From Paenibacillus yonginensis (lineage in GTDB: Bacteria; Bacillota; Bacilli; Paenibacillales; Paenibacillaceae), in NCBI RefSeq assembly GCF_001685395.1, contig NZ_CP014167.1, positions 2,175,501-2,239,500 of the forward strand: a stretch of 64,000 nt of DNA, read 5' to 3'. Positions 34,480 through 44,287 of the stretch are shown one piece after another. The notes under the pieces were generated by a model. It saw only the letters and a program-made list of their open reading frames with translations. It was not told the origin of the DNA and ran no database searches. The first letter of the stretch is position 1. The number at the start of each line of letters is the position of its first letter. The position numbers were made by a program, and so were the translations under genes.

Positions 34480-35343
34480 TTAATTTGCTGATGAATGCCC
34501 AGGCGCTGAGCGGAAGGTCTTTGAAGCCCGAGCAACAATTTCCTTGGCCGTCTCCGTCCAGGAATACGGTTCCTGCAAGGCGCTTGCGCCTTCCGGCTCC
34601 AGACCCAGGTGAGCCAGAAACTCGATATTTCCTTCCCCGCCTGTAATCGGAGAGAAAGTGAGCCCTTTGATCTGAAAGCCGAGCTCCTCGGCAAAGGACA
34701 AGACGTGCATCAGAACTTCCTCATGCACCTTGGCATCCCTGACTACTCCGGATTTGCCCACCTTTTCCCTGCCTGCTTCAAACTGAGGTTTAATTAAGGC
34801 AACAACATCCGCCGGCCGTTTCAACAGCTGTTTGAGCGGAGGCAAAATAATGCGCAGCGATATGAACGAAACGTCTATGCTCGCAAAATCGGGCTCAGGC
34901 CCGTCGAGATCCTCCGGCGTCATGTAACGGAAATTAGTCCGCTCTTTGACGTTGACACGCTCATCATTACGAAGACTCCAGTCCAGCTGATTGTATCCCA
35001 CGTCAATCGCGTACACATAAGAAGCTCCATGCTGCAGCGCACAGTCAGTGAATCCGCCAGTTGAGGAGCCTATGTCCAGCATAATCCGGTCATGAAGCGG
35101 GATCTCGAATTGTTTGATCGCTTTCTCCAGCTTCAGGCCTCCCCGGCTAACATAAGGGTGAACGGCCCCCTTCACTTTAAGCACAGCTGTGCGCGGAAGT
35201 TTGGTGCCTGCCTTCTCCACACGGCCATGTTCATCGTATACCAATCCGGCCATAATAGCGGTCTTGGCTTTCTCCCGGCTTTCAAAAAAGCCCTGTTCGA
35301 CGAGCAGCACGTCTACCCGTTCTTTGGTCCCTGAACCTGACAT
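34480..35343 (-). CDS. tlyA: TlyA-family 2'-O-methyltransferase (hemolysin-like)
   Basis: In mycobacteria TlyA methylates 16S and 23S rRNA. The 287-residue protein has an N-terminal S4 RNA-binding domain (about 1-65, RVDVLLVEQGFFESREKAKTAIMAGLV) and an FtsJ-like methyltransferase domain: SRGGLKLEKAI with the first catalytic lysine, SAM motif LDIGSSTGGFTDCAL, ASIDVSFISL, and ALIKPQFEAG with the second. This corresponds to B. subtilis yqxC, also next to dxs and argR. Confidence 0.93.
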   Translation of the reverse strand: MSGSGTKERVDVLLVEQGFFESREKAKTAIMAGLVYDEHGRVEKAGTKLPRTAVLKVKGAVHPYVSRGGLKLEKAIKQFEIPLHDRIMLDIGSSTGGFTDCALQHGASYVYAIDVGYNQLDWSLRNDERVNVKERTNFRYMTPEDLDGPEPDFASIDVSFISLRIILPPLKQLLKRPADVVALIKPQFEAGREKVGKSGVVRDAKVHEEVLMHVLSFAEELGFQIKGLTFSPITGGEGNIEFLAHLGLEPEGASALQEPYSWTETAKEIVARASKTFRSAPGHSSAN

Positions 35344-35393
35344 GTAGTTCTCCTGTCTGTATGTTTAAGCTTTAAACCCTTTAATCTAAAAAA

Positions 35394-37301
35394 TCAAGAA
35401 GGCAGCGTTTTTTTACCATAAGCAAAAGCTTGCTCGGCTTTGGCCTGCTGAACCTTCTGTACAACCGCTTCAACCGTCAAACCGACCTGCTCGCGCTGTT
35501 CCTTGATGCTGCCGTGCTCAATAAACCGGTCGGGAATGCCCATCAGCTTGATGTCGATCCCGGTGATTTCATGCTCAGCGTAAAACTCCAGAATCGCGCT
35601 GCCCAGACTGCCGGCTTGGCTTGCTTCTTCCAGCACCAGCATCGTTCCGTGGGACTTCACCACTTCGAGCAGCATGGCCGAATCCAGCGGTTTGAGGAAG
35701 CGGGCGTTGATTACGGTTACTTTGATCCCTGCCGATTTCAGTTGATCGGCAGCCTCTTCGGCCACCTGAACCATAGGTCCGATCGCCGCAATCGCGATGC
35801 CTTCGCCCTCACGAAGCTTCTGCCAGCTGCCGATCGGAATCGAAACCAGCTCCTCGTCCAGTTTAACGCCGGTTCCGTTCACGCGAGGATAACGGTAAGC
35901 AATCGGGCCGTCATTATAGTCAAGCGCCGTCTTCATCATATGGCGAAGCTCATTCTCATCCTTCGGCATCATCATGACAAGGTTAGGAATATGGCGCATG
36001 AAGGCAATGTCGTAGGCCCCCTGATGTGTTTCTCCGTCCGCGCCGACGAAGCCGGCCCGGTCAATCGCAAACATGACGTTTGCGTTATGCCGGCATATAT
36101 CGTGAACGATCTGGTCATAAGCCCGCTGCATAAAAGTCGAATATACCGCATATACGGGCTTCATGCCTTCCATTGCAAGCGCTGCGCACATCGTGGCTGC
36201 ATGCTGCTCGGCAATACCTACATCAATCATCCGGTCCGGAAACCTTTCCGAGAAAGGAATAAGACCGGAGCCGCCCGGCATGGCCGGCGTTACCGCCACA
36301 ATCCGTTCGTCCTGCTCGGCCAGTTCAATTAGAGTCTGCCCGAAAACCTCCGTGTACATCGGATTGCCTACAGCTTTGAGCACTTGGCCGGATTCAATTT
36401 TGTACGGCGAGATGCCGTGCCATTTATAAGAATCTGCTTCAGCAGGCTTGTAGCCTTTGCCTTTGGTTGTTAAGACATGAACAAGTACAGGCCCCTCTAC
36501 GTTATCGGCCTGCTTAAATGTCTCCAGCAGCTTCTGGATATCATGACCGTCTACGGGTCCCAAATAGGTAAAGCCAAGCTCCTCGAACAAAATGCCGGGA
36601 ACCATCATATATTTGAGGCTGTCCTTGACTTTCTCAGCCGTCTTGGCGAGTTTGCCGCCAATGGCCGGAATTTTTCGCAGCAGAATTTCAATTTCATCTT
36701 TGGCACGCAAATAGGTGCGGTCCGAACGAATCCGCGACAAATAATTGTGCAGCGCCCCAACGTTGGGGGCTATAGACATCTCGTTGTCGTTCAGAATAAC
36801 CATCAGCTTCTTTTTCTCATGGCCGATGTGATTCAAGGCTTCAAAAGCCATGCCTCCCGTCAGTGCTCCATCACCGATAATCGGAACGACCTTAAAATTC
36901 TCGCCCTTCAGATCTCGAGCCAGCGCCATGCCCATTGCTGCAGACAAAGAAGTGCTGCTGTGCCCGGCTTCCCAGACATCGTGTTCGCTTTCCCGCCGTT
37001 TAACAAAGCCGCATAAGCCATTTAATTTGCGAAGCGTATCAAATTGGTCCATTCTGCCGGTCAGCATTTTATGTACGTACGCCTGATGACCGACATCATA
37101 AATAAATTTGTCCGTGGGGCTGTTATAGCGGTAATGAAGCGCCAGCGTCAGTTCCACCACGCCCAAGTTGGAAGCCAGATGGCCGCCGGTGACGGAAAGC
37201 TTCTCAATCAGAAACTGACGGATCTCCGCCGCCAGCGATGCAAGCTCATCGACGGACAACTGTTTGAGATCCTCAGGCCCGTTGATTTGCGAAAGCAGCA
37301 T
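35394..37301 (-). CDS. dxs: 1-deoxy-D-xylulose-5-phosphate synthase
   Basis: First step of the MEP isoprenoid pathway: joins pyruvate and glyceraldehyde 3-phosphate. The TPP site is [18 protein letters not shown] near residues 150-167; other motifs are [27 protein letters not shown], and in the pyrimidine domain [17 protein letters not shown] with the catalytic glutamate and [18 protein letters not shown] at 37301 (635 aa) follows GGGGAA; the longer frame to 37355 lacks a ribosome site. Downstream of ispA, giving an isoprenoid unit. Confidence 0.97.
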   Translation of the reverse strand: MLLSQINGPEDLKQLSVDELASLAAEIRQFLIEKLSVTGGHLASNLGVVELTLALHYRYNSPTDKFIYDVGHQAYVHKMLTGRMDQFDTLRKLNGLCGFVKRRESEHDVWEAGHSSTSLSAAMGMALARDLKGENFKVVPIIGDGALTGGMAFEALNHIGHEKKKLMVILNDNEMSIAPNVGALHNYLSRIRSDRTYLRAKDEIEILLRKIPAIGGKLAKTAEKVKDSLKYMMVPGILFEELGFTYLGPVDGHDIQKLLETFKQADNVEGPVLVHVLTTKGKGYKPAEADSYKWHGISPYKIESGQVLKAVGNPMYTEVFGQTLIELAEQDERIVAVTPAMPGGSGLIPFSERFPDRMIDVGIAEQHAATMCAALAMEGMKPVYAVYSTFMQRAYDQIVHDICRHNANVMFAIDRAGFVGADGETHQGAYDIAFMRHIPNLVMMMPKDENELRHMMKTALDYNDGPIAYRYPRVNGTGVKLDEELVSIPIGSWQKLREGEGIAIAAIGPMVQVAEEAADQLKSAGIKVTVINARFLKPLDSAMLLEVVKSHGTMLVLEEASQAGSLGSAILEFYAEHEITGIDIKLMGIPDRFIEHGSIKEQREQVGLTVEAVVQKVQQAKAEQAFAYGKKTLPS

Positions 37302-37492
37302 TTGAATTCCCCGCTTTCCTTTGTTTAAATAACATTCTATTGTTAGTGTTCCCAATTATAACATAAAAGTCGTTTTAACAGAAATAACGGCAAATTTTGC
37401 GCTGCTTGTCCTGCAAGGGACAATAATGAAAAGCAAGCGCTTATTTGCCGTCATCCATCTGCCGTTAGGGATCATCACCGGATTCAGTTCGG

Positions 37493-38395
37493 TTAATGGT
37501 CGCGTTTCAGCAGGAAGTCTGATATTTCAAACAAACGGGCCGGATCCGGAATCCCGCCATCCTCCAGAGCACCTTTCGCCTCTGCGGTTAATCTGGCCAC
37601 TTCCGCACGGGAAGCCTCAAGTCCGGCAAAATAAGGATAGGTGACCTTCTCCATCTTGACATCGCTTTGCGTACTCTTCCCAAGCTTGGCTTCGTCCCCG
37701 ACCAGATCCAGAATATCGTCTTGAATCTGAAAGGCAAACCCGATATTGCGGCCAAACCGCTCTAGCGCATCAAGCTGGCGCGGAGATGCCGAAGCGATTC
37801 TGCCGCCGGCCTTTAAGGCGAATACGATCAGATCGCCGGTTTTATGTTCATGGATATACCGGAGTCCATCCAGATCCGTAACCCCTTGCTCCGCTTCCAT
37901 ATCCGCAGCTTGTCCCCCCACCATGCCGCAAGGACCGGCATAACGGGACAATTCCTCCACGATAGCCAAGGTTTGTTCGGCCGGCACATGGTATCTGCGG
38001 GAGGCCTGGGCCACACTGTAAAAAGCATGGGTCAGCAGGCCGTCCCCGGCCAATATGGCCGCTGCCTCTCCAAACACCTTGTGATTGGTTGGTTTGCCCC
38101 GTCTGAAATCATCGTTGTCCATAGCCGGAAGATCATCATGAATGAGGGAGTAGGTATGAATCATCTCCACTGCACATGCGACCGGCATGGCCGCCTCCCG
38201 GCTTCCGCCAAGGCTTTCGGCTGCGGCAATTACCAGCAGCGGACGCAATCTTTTTCCCCCGGCCGTCAGCGAATATTGCATAGCCTCTTTAAGCGTGCCG
38301 GGAACCTGCCAATCACCGGGCAAAAAGCTTTCAAGAGCGGTATTCACCTGACCGCAAACTTGCTCCATATATTGCTCAAAAGACGGACGACTCAA
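37493..38395 (-). CDS. ispA: Farnesyl diphosphate synthase
   Basis: Trans-prenyltransferase that condenses IPP with DMAPP and GPP to FPP. The 300-residue protein has both aspartate-rich motifs: HDDLPAMDNDDFRRGKPTNHK near residue 91 and FQIQDDILDLVGDEAKLGK near 228, plus GGKRLRPLL for diphosphate binding. The start is TTG overlapping the xseB stop (TTGA). Order xseA-xseB-ispA-dxs matches B. subtilis. Confidence 0.96.
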   Translation of the reverse strand: MSRPSFEQYMEQVCGQVNTALESFLPGDWQVPGTLKEAMQYSLTAGGKRLRPLLVIAAAESLGGSREAAMPVACAVEMIHTYSLIHDDLPAMDNDDFRRGKPTNHKVFGEAAAILAGDGLLTHAFYSVAQASRRYHVPAEQTLAIVEELSRYAGPCGMVGGQAADMEAEQGVTDLDGLRYIHEHKTGDLIVFALKAGGRIASASPRQLDALERFGRNIGFAFQIQDDILDLVGDEAKLGKSTQSDVKMEKVTYPYFAGLEASRAEVARLTAEAKGALEDGGIPDPARLFEISDFLLKRDH

Positions 38396-38649
38396 GCAAA
38401 ATCACCGCTTCCTCCGCCGTTTTCACTGTAGGGTTTCTTCACGGCGGCTCCGTCAACCTCAACAATCATTTCGATCTTCCGTTCCACCTGCTCCAATTTC
38501 TGACCGCAGAGCTGGGACAGCTTCATCCCCTGCTGGAACAGATCAATCGCTTTCTCAAGCGGCACATCCCCATGCTCCAGCTGGGAGACAATCGCCTCCA
38601 GTTCGCTCATGGCCTCTTCAAAACTCAGTTCCTGTTTCTGTTCTTCCAT
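38392..38649 (-). CDS. xseB: Exodeoxyribonuclease VII small subunit
   Basis: Forms the accessory helical part of ExoVII. The 85-residue protein is a helical hairpin with the family signature SFEEAMSELEAIVSQLEHGDVPLEKAIDLFQQGM. It starts inside the end of xseA (overlap of 32 bases) and ends overlapping ispA, so translation of the three genes is coupled. Confidence 0.96.
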   Translation of the reverse strand: MEEQKQELSFEEAMSELEAIVSQLEHGDVPLEKAIDLFQQGMKLSQLCGQKLEQVERKIEMIVEVDGAAVKKPYSENGGGSGDFA

Positions 38650-40000
38650 GCTCTTCTCCTTCCGGCTTTATGCCCCAAACCTGGCAGTCAAGCACCCCGT
38701 CGGTGATTTTGATCTTCACCTGATCGCCCGGCTGCACCTGGTTGATCGATTTGATCAGCTTTTGTTCCTGCTCATCATAGACAAGGCTGTAGCCGCGGCT
38801 CATCACCTTGAGCGGACTCAGCGCATCGAGCTGCCTGATCGCGCCGCCAAGTGCAGCGGAGCGCTCTTTGAGCAGCGCAGCCATGCTTTGCTTCAGCCGG
38901 CGGGTCAGCTCATCCTCGCGGGCTGAAGCCTGGTTCAGCTGCGCCTGCGGATGGAAGCGCAGCAGCGTTTCATGCAGCCGCCCGTAGCGGCCGGCTGTCA
39001 GCTTGACCCGGCTGTCCATCGTGCGGGACAGCCGGTGCTTCAGCATGTCCAGCCGCTGGACATGCTGAAGCACCTGGCGGCGCGGCTGCGTCAGCGCCGG
39101 CGACCTTTGCAGGCGCGCGAGGCGCTCGCGCTCGCGGGACGCCTTGTGCTGCAGCCCCTGCCGCAGCGAACGCTGGAGCTGGCGCAGCAGCTCCTTCAAA
39201 TCCGCGATATGCGGCACCGCAAGCTCGGCCGCAGCTGTCGGCGTGGCCGCCCGCAGGTCGGCCACAAAGTCGGCGATCGTAAAGTCCGTTTCGTGCCCGA
39301 CGGCCGAAATAATCGGGATCGCCGAATCATGGATCGCTCTGGCTACGATCTCTTCGTTGAAGGCCCACAGCTCTTCAAGCGAGCCGCCGCCGCGGCCCAC
39401 AATGAGTACATCCGCCTCGCCCATGCGGTTCAGCTCGCGGATGGCCTTGACGATCGAGGGCGCTGCGCCTTTCCCCTGCACCAGCACGGGATAGAGGACA
39501 ATATGCGCCTGCGGATACCTTCTCTGCAGCGTAATCATAATATCGCGCACCGCCGCACCCGTTGGCGAGGTTACCACACCGATGCTGCGCGGAAATTTCG
39601 GGATTGCCTTCTTGATCGAAGCTTCAAACAGACCTTCCTGCCCCAGCTTCTTCTTCAGCTGCTCATAAGCCAGATATAAGCTGCCAATTCCGTCCGGCTG
39701 CATATGCGTGGCATAAAATTGATATTGTCCATCCCGTTCAAACACCGACACATTGCCTCTGGCAATCACCCGTGAGCCTTCCTTCGGAATGAAAGGCAGC
39801 CTCTGGTTATGCGAAGCGAACATGATGCTTTTAATCCGGCTGTCCGCATCCTTAAGTGTGAAATACATATGTCCGCTGGAATGATGCGTGAAGTTGGAAA
39901 TTTCCCCGCGGACCCATACCTCGGACAAAAGCGGATCGCTTTCCATTTTCATCCGAATATACCGGTTTAGTTCCTTGATGGAATAAATGCGCTGTTCCAC
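38618..40000 (-). CDS. xseA: Exodeoxyribonuclease VII large subunit
   Basis: Catalytic subunit of the single-strand exonuclease ExoVII. N-terminal OB fold (LSEVWVRGEISNFTHHSSGHMYFTLKD), catalytic domain with IGVVTSPTGAAVRDI, IVGRGGGSLEELWAFNEE and SAVGHETDFTIADFVADLRAATPTAAAE. A long coiled coil follows (about residues 255-390), then the C-terminal SPLKVMSRGY. GTG at 40000 (460 aa) is chosen for its GGAGG site. The coiled-coil region is unusually GC-rich and contains a perfect 19-bp inverted repeat. Confidence 0.97.
   Translation of the reverse strand: MEQRIYSIKELNRYIRMKMESDPLLSEVWVRGEISNFTHHSSGHMYFTLKDADSRIKSIMFASHNQRLPFIPKEGSRVIARGNVSVFERDGQYQFYATHMQPDGIGSLYLAYEQLKKKLGQEGLFEASIKKAIPKFPRSIGVVTSPTGAAVRDIMITLQRRYPQAHIVLYPVLVQGKGAAPSIVKAIRELNRMGEADVLIVGRGGGSLEELWAFNEEIVARAIHDSAIPIISAVGHETDFTIADFVADLRAATPTAAAELAVPHIADLKELLRQLQRSLRQGLQHKASRERERLARLQRSPALTQPRRQVLQHVQRLDMLKHRLSRTMDSRVKLTAGRYGRLHETLLRFHPQAQLNQASAREDELTRRLKQSMAALLKERSAALGGAIRQLDALSPLKVMSRGYSLVYDEQEQKLIKSINQVQPGDQVKIKITDGVLDCQVWGIKPEGEEHGRTETGTEF
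39034..39074. repeat. Perfect 19-bp inverted repeat inside xseA
   Basis: Left arm 39034-39052 (GGTGCTTCAGCATGTCCAG), spacer CCG at 39053-39055, right arm 39056-39074 its exact reverse complement. It lies in the coiled-coil coding part of xseA (residues around VLQHVQRLDMLKH). No T run follows on either strand, so it is not an ordinary terminator. Confidence 0.95.
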
Positions 40001-40046
40001 AGCAAAGCCTCCTTTATCAGGCTGCCGGACACCTTTCGGCATCCAA

Positions 40047-40907
40047 TCAAACCGTCAAACCGTTCAGCCTTTTGGCGGCGATCAGCGTATTTTTCATCAG
40101 CATCGTAATCGTCATCGGACCTACCCCGCCAGGAACCGGCGTAATAGGACCGGAAACCTCCTGCACGCTTGCAAAATCGACGTCCCCGGCCAGCTTGCCG
40201 TTCTCCAAACGGTTCATGCCGACGTCGATGACAACCGCACCCGGTTTAATGTAGGAAGCATCCACAAAATTGGCGCGGCCGATCGCCACCACGACGATAT
40301 CCGCCTGTTTGGTCAGTTCTTTCATATTCGCTGTGCGGGAATGGCACATCGTAACTGTGGCATTCTCACGCTGCAGCAGCAGGGAAACCGGTTTGCCGAC
40401 AATGTTGCTGCGGCCGATGACAACGGCATGTTTGCCGCTGATTTCAATGCCCGCACGTTTAATCAGCTCGATAACTCCAGCCGGTGTACAAGGCAGCAGG
40501 CTGTCGTCCCCGATCACTAAATTGCCTACATTAACCGGGTGGAACCCGTCGACATCCTTCTCTACCGAAATGGCGTCGATCACCGATTTCTCATGGATAT
40601 GGGAAGGAAGCGGCAGCTGAACCAAAATGCCATGGATGCTGGCTTGTCCATTCAGTTTGTCAATCAGCACAAGCAGTTCTTCCTGGGTCGTAGAGGCCGG
40701 AAGGCGATGAACCTCGGAATAAAAGCCAAGATCTACGCAGGCCTTCTCTTTATTGCGGACGTAAACCTGGGAGGCCGGATCTTCCCCGACAAGCACGACG
40801 GCAAGACCTGGCTGGACTCCCTTTCCTTTAAGCTCTTCTACTTCAATGCGAATCTGGCTGCGAATTTCTTCTGATACCTGTTTCCCGTTGATAATAGGTG
40901 CTGTCAT
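40047..40907 (-). CDS. folD: Methylenetetrahydrofolate dehydrogenase/cyclohydrolase
   Basis: Bifunctional NADP enzyme linking 5,10-methylene-THF and 10-formyl-THF. The 286-residue protein has the catalytic YVRNKEKAC (lysine near residue 56), [11 protein letters not shown], the dinucleotide site [17 protein letters not shown] near 160-176 and the C-terminal [18 protein letters not shown]. It lies 47 bases upstream of xseA and downstream of nusB, as in B. subtilis. Confidence 0.98.
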   Translation of the reverse strand: MTAPIINGKQVSEEIRSQIRIEVEELKGKGVQPGLAVVLVGEDPASQVYVRNKEKACVDLGFYSEVHRLPASTTQEELLVLIDKLNGQASIHGILVQLPLPSHIHEKSVIDAISVEKDVDGFHPVNVGNLVIGDDSLLPCTPAGVIELIKRAGIEISGKHAVVIGRSNIVGKPVSLLLQRENATVTMCHSRTANMKELTKQADIVVVAIGRANFVDASYIKPGAVVIDVGMNRLENGKLAGDVDFASVQEVSGPITPVPGGVGPMTITMLMKNTLIAAKRLNGLTV

Positions 40908-40940
40908 CGTTTCCCCGTCTCCTTTAACCCTTAGCTATTT

Positions 40941-41387
40941 TTAGTTTTTGAGCTTGTCCAGATCCTGTATCATTTTCCCCAGTACCCCGTTGACAAACTT
41001 GCCCGATTCCTCGGTGCCAAAATGTTTGGCCAATTCAATCGCTTCGTTGACGGCTACCTTGGCTGGCACGTCCTCGCGGAAGATCATCTCATAAGCGGCC
41101 AAACGGAGTACCTGCCGGTCCACCCGGGACAAGCGGCTGATCTGCCAGTTCTTCAGATACTGCTCCAGCATTCCGTCAATGGCGGTTTTGTGCTCGGTTA
41201 CTCCTGCCACCAAACCCATGATCTGTTCTCTGGCTTCATCAGGATTGCCTACGCTGTCAACTCCGCTTTCATTGTCTTCTGCCGCTTCGGTGAGCAGCAT
41301 CATTACGGCCTCCTGGGCGCCGACTTCATTCATTTCCATCTGGTACAAGCTTTGTACCGCAAGTTCTCTAGTTAAACGCTTTTTCAC
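40941..41387 (-). CDS. nusB: Transcription antitermination factor NusB
   Basis: Binds boxA RNA with S10 in rRNA antitermination. The 148-residue all-helical protein starts RLTRELAVQSLYQME and has the conserved C-terminal half RVDRQVLRLAAYEMIFREDVPAKVAVNEAIELAKHFG and KFVNGVLGK. The start is GTG at 41387. It is separated from the DUF2273 gene upstream by a terminator. Confidence 0.97.
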   Translation of the reverse strand: MKKRLTRELAVQSLYQMEMNEVGAQEAVMMLLTEAAEDNESGVDSVGNPDEAREQIMGLVAGVTEHKTAIDGMLEQYLKNWQISRLSRVDRQVLRLAAYEMIFREDVPAKVAVNEAIELAKHFGTEESGKFVNGVLGKMIQDLDKLKN

Positions 41388-41438
41388 AACATTTCCTCCC
41401 GGACTTTTACATAGCTGATCTATAAACTTCGTTGCAAT

Positions 41439-41507
41439 AAAAAAACCTGCAAAATGCTATTCTCCACCGCCCTGGGGGGCCTTATTCAGCTTCATCTGTT
41501 TTGCAGG
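41439..41507 (-). terminator. Terminator after the DUF2273 gene
   Basis: Minus-strand stem CCTGCAAAA/TTTTGCAGG (41499-41507 with 41446-41454) enclosing about 44 bases with an internal GC-rich hairpin, followed by seven T. Ends the asp23-amaP-DUF2273 group. Confidence 0.8.
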
Positions 41508-41527
41508 AGAAAAGCATATCACAGGAA

Positions 41528-41761
41528 TTAGCGGAAAGGACGCCATTTGCTAAACAGCCAGTCCCTTATTTCCTTCCATGGTATCAAAGAGCCTTGATCA
41601 AGATCCTTGTATTTGCCGGCCGTGTAACCGACGAATAGGATCAGCGCACAAAACATCATGTTCCAAAATCCGGATATTAAATAAATAATGATTAAAAATA
41701 CAGCAGCCGCAACTCCCAGCAGGCGTCCCCTATAGCTGGCCCACAATTCTTTCCAAAACAT
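41528..41761 (-). CDS. DUF2273 small membrane protein
   Basis: A 77-residue protein with two membrane segments (about 15-30 and 34-48) in the LLGVAAAVFLIIIYLISGFW and MMFCALILFVGYTAGKY arrangement typical of DUF2273. It forms a cell-envelope unit with amaP and the Asp23-family gene, as in many Firmicutes. Exact role unknown. Confidence 0.85.
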   Translation of the reverse strand: MFWKELWASYRGRLLGVAAAVFLIIIYLISGFWNMMFCALILFVGYTAGKYKDLDQGSLIPWKEIRDWLFSKWRPFR

Positions 41762-41776
41762 CGGGACGAACTCCCC

Positions 41777-42316
41777 CTATTCCACCCGGCTCTTAATCAC
41801 CGGCGATTGCACCAGGTTGGCAATATATACGGAGACATAAGAAACCGGAATGCCGGTAATTTCTTCCACCTGATCATGAACCTGCTTCTGCACTTCTTCC
41901 GTAAGGGGAGGAATCGCTGTTTCCCCGTCGACAAGAGCACGGACATGGATTTCAAGACCGGATTCGGAAACCCGGATTCTTGTCTTCACATCACGGACTC
42001 CGCGCACGCGCGAAGCGGCTTTATACGAAAGATTCTCAATCGTCTCCACCGAAATCTGGATATCGCCAAATTCGGTTCTTTGATCGATTGACGGCAGCGA
42101 GGAACGATCCCTGCGGATCGAAATATAGAAGAAACGGATGCTGAACAGGAATAGAAGAACCGCTGCTACCAGGACGGCTATATAAAGTCTATTTTGATCG
42201 CGCGAGCTCAAAGAGACCGGAACGGCATTCGTTAGGAGGAGGATTGCAATTACACTGATAATGCCAATGCTCAGGCTATATATAAAAAGCAAAATCCTGT
42301 CTAAAATCTTTGCCAC
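41777..42316 (-). CDS. amaP: Alkaline shock membrane-anchor protein AmaP
   Basis: Anchors Asp23-type proteins at the membrane in Staphylococcus. The 179-residue protein has two N-terminal membrane segments (about 8-28 and 48-68) and a soluble Asp23-like C-terminal domain (ETIENLSYKAASRVRGVRDVKTRI...). The start is GTG. The neighbours on both sides (Asp23, DUF2273) support the call. Confidence 0.85.
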   Translation of the reverse strand: MAKILDRILLFIYSLSIGIISVIAILLLTNAVPVSLSSRDQNRLYIAVLVAAVLLFLFSIRFFYISIRRDRSSLPSIDQRTEFGDIQISVETIENLSYKAASRVRGVRDVKTRIRVSESGLEIHVRALVDGETAIPPLTEEVQKQVHDQVEEITGIPVSYVSVYIANLVQSPVIKSRVE

Positions 42317-42337
42317 GAAATCTGCAGCCTCCCTAAA

Positions 42338-42375
42338 TTATAGTAAACCCCTGACTCAATTGTCGGGGGTTTATG
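42338..42375 (-). repeat. Hairpin between asp23 and amaP
   Basis: AAACCCC(T)GAC/GTC(G)GGGGTTT arms (42345-42355 and 42362-42372) followed on the minus strand by ACTATAATTT. It may attenuate transcription from asp23 into amaP. Confidence 0.5.
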
Positions 42376-42381
42376 CTCTCG

Positions 42382-42792
42382 TTATTTAACCCTGTTGTTT
42401 AAATCGGTTGTTTCTTCAACTTTTTCAGCCGTCTTGAAAATGACGTCATGAATATGTACGTTCACTTCCACAACGGCAAGACCCGTCATCTGCTCAATGG
42501 AGCGTTTAACGTTGCGCTGAACTTCACTCGCCACTTCAGGAATCCGGTTCCCGTATTCCACGATGACCGATACGTCGACAGCCGCTTCACGCTGGCCTAC
42601 TTCGACTTTAACGCCTTTGGATAAGTTCTTGCGTCCGAGCAGTTCGGCAATGCCGCCGGCAAATCCGCCGCTCATTCCCGCTACCCCTTTCACCTCTACC
42701 GTTGCCAAACCGGCAATGACTTCGATGACTTCCGGCGCAATTTGAATCTCTCCAATATCGGTACGTTCAAATTCAGTCGGCAAAGTACTCAT
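42382..42792 (-). CDS. Asp23/Gls24 family envelope stress protein
   Basis: A 136-residue soluble protein of the Asp23/YqhY family (ATG 42792, with GAGGTGG eight bases upstream). Typical blocks are GEIQIAPEVIEVIAGLATVEVKGVAGM and VIVEYGNRIPEVASEVQRNVKRSIEQMTGL. In B. subtilis YqhY sits next to accBC and affects acetyl-CoA carboxylase activity, so this position (116 bases after accC) is informative. Confidence 0.92.
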   Translation of the reverse strand: MSTLPTEFERTDIGEIQIAPEVIEVIAGLATVEVKGVAGMSGGFAGGIAELLGRKNLSKGVKVEVGQREAAVDVSVIVEYGNRIPEVASEVQRNVKRSIEQMTGLAVVEVNVHIHDVIFKTAEKVEETTDLNNRVK

Positions 42793-42907
42793 CTTCTTCT
42801 CCACCTCTCAATAAGTTTGCGACAGACCCAGTGTCATAGAGGCAAGCGCACTTATTATACATACTATATCATTTTGCCTGTATTATGACAAACTTGGCCT
42901 AATTGTT

Positions 42908-44251
42908 TTAAACCTCATGTTCTTCCAGAAATTTAATATCGAAATCACCACGGACAAACACCGGATGATCCAGCAATTTCTGATGGAACGGAATGGTGGT
43001 ATGAATACCTTCCACGGCAAATTCGGCCAGAGCGCGTTTCATCTTGGCGATTGCTTCCTCGCGGGTCGGCGCCCAGACGATCAGCTTCGCAATCATCGAA
43101 TCATAATGAGGAGAGATGGTATAACCCGGATAAGCTCCGCTGTCCACTCGTACTCCCGGTCCGCCCGGTGCCAGATAAAACTGGATTTTGCCCGGCGAAG
43201 GCAGGAAACCCCGGTCAGGATTCTCCGCATTGATCCGGCATTCGATCGACCAGCCGTTTAACACGATATCCTCTTGTTTGAAGGACAGACGGTTGCCTTC
43301 GGCAACGGAGATCATCTCTTTGATCAGATCCACGCCGGTGACCATTTCCGTTACCGGATGCTCGACCTGAATCCGCGTATTCATTTCCATGAAATAGAAT
43401 TGGCCGTCGGGACCGAGCAGAAATTCCAGCGTGCCTGCACCGCAGTAATCCACAGCAAGAGCAGCCCGAACGGCGGCTTCGCCCATCTCGGCTCTCTTCT
43501 CCGGAGATAACACCGGACAAGGGGATTCCTCCACCAGCTTCTGGCGGCGGCGCTGCACGGAGCAGTCACGTTCGCCCAGATAAACGGCATTGCCGTGACT
43601 GTCGGCCATAATTTGAATTTCAACGTGTTTCATGCCCGTCAAATATTTCTCCAGGTACACGCCGGCATTGCCGAACGCCTTTTGGGCCTCCTGCTGTGCC
43701 GTTGTAATTTGCTGAATCAGGGAAGCTTCATCCTCGGCCAGACGGATGCCTTTGCCTCCGCCGCCCGCTGTTGCCTTAATAATGACAGGATAACCAATAT
43801 CTCTGGCAATCATGACCGCTTCATCCAAATCTTCGATAATGCCTTCGGAGCCTGGAATGACCGGTACGCCCGCATCCTTCATGGTCTGCTTGGCAACGGA
43901 TTTGTCGCCCATCCGGCTGATCGCGTCAGCGGAAGGTCCAATAAAAGTGATGTTGCAGGAGTCGCAGATCTCAGCAAAGTCGGCATTCTCAGACAAAAAT
44001 CCATAGCCCGGATGAATGGCATCACATTCCGTCAGCGTAGCAACACTCATAATATTCGTAAAATTCAAATAACTGTCTTTGGATAAAGTCGGGCCGATGC
44101 AATAGGCTTCATCTGCAAGACGAACATGCAGCGAATCCTTATCCGCTTCGGAATAAACGGCAACCGTGGAAATATTCATTTCCCGGCAGGCACGGATAAT
44201 CCGAACCGCGATTTCGCCCCGGTTGGCAATTAATATTTTGTGAAATTTCAT
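42908..44251 (-). CDS. accC: Acetyl-CoA carboxylase, biotin carboxylase subunit
   Basis: ATP-dependent carboxylation of biotin on AccB, the first step of fatty acid synthesis. The 447-residue ATP-grasp protein begins [20 protein letters not shown] and has the glycine-rich ATP loop [14 protein letters not shown] near residue 160, [16 protein letters not shown], the metal-binding [18 protein letters not shown] near 275 and [11 protein letters not shown]. Cotranscribed with accB (36-base gap). Confidence 0.97.
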   Translation of the reverse strand: MKFHKILIANRGEIAVRIIRACREMNISTVAVYSEADKDSLHVRLADEAYCIGPTLSKDSYLNFTNIMSVATLTECDAIHPGYGFLSENADFAEICDSCNITFIGPSADAISRMGDKSVAKQTMKDAGVPVIPGSEGIIEDLDEAVMIARDIGYPVIIKATAGGGGKGIRLAEDEASLIQQITTAQQEAQKAFGNAGVYLEKYLTGMKHVEIQIMADSHGNAVYLGERDCSVQRRRQKLVEESPCPVLSPEKRAEMGEAAVRAALAVDYCGAGTLEFLLGPDGQFYFMEMNTRIQVEHPVTEMVTGVDLIKEMISVAEGNRLSFKQEDIVLNGWSIECRINAENPDRGFLPSPGKIQFYLAPGGPGVRVDSGAYPGYTISPHYDSMIAKLIVWAPTREEAIAKMKRALAEFAVEGIHTTIPFHQKLLDHPVFVRGDFDIKFLEEHEV

Positions 44252-44287
44252 GGTTTATCCTCCTGGTACCAATTTCTTAAGCTAATA

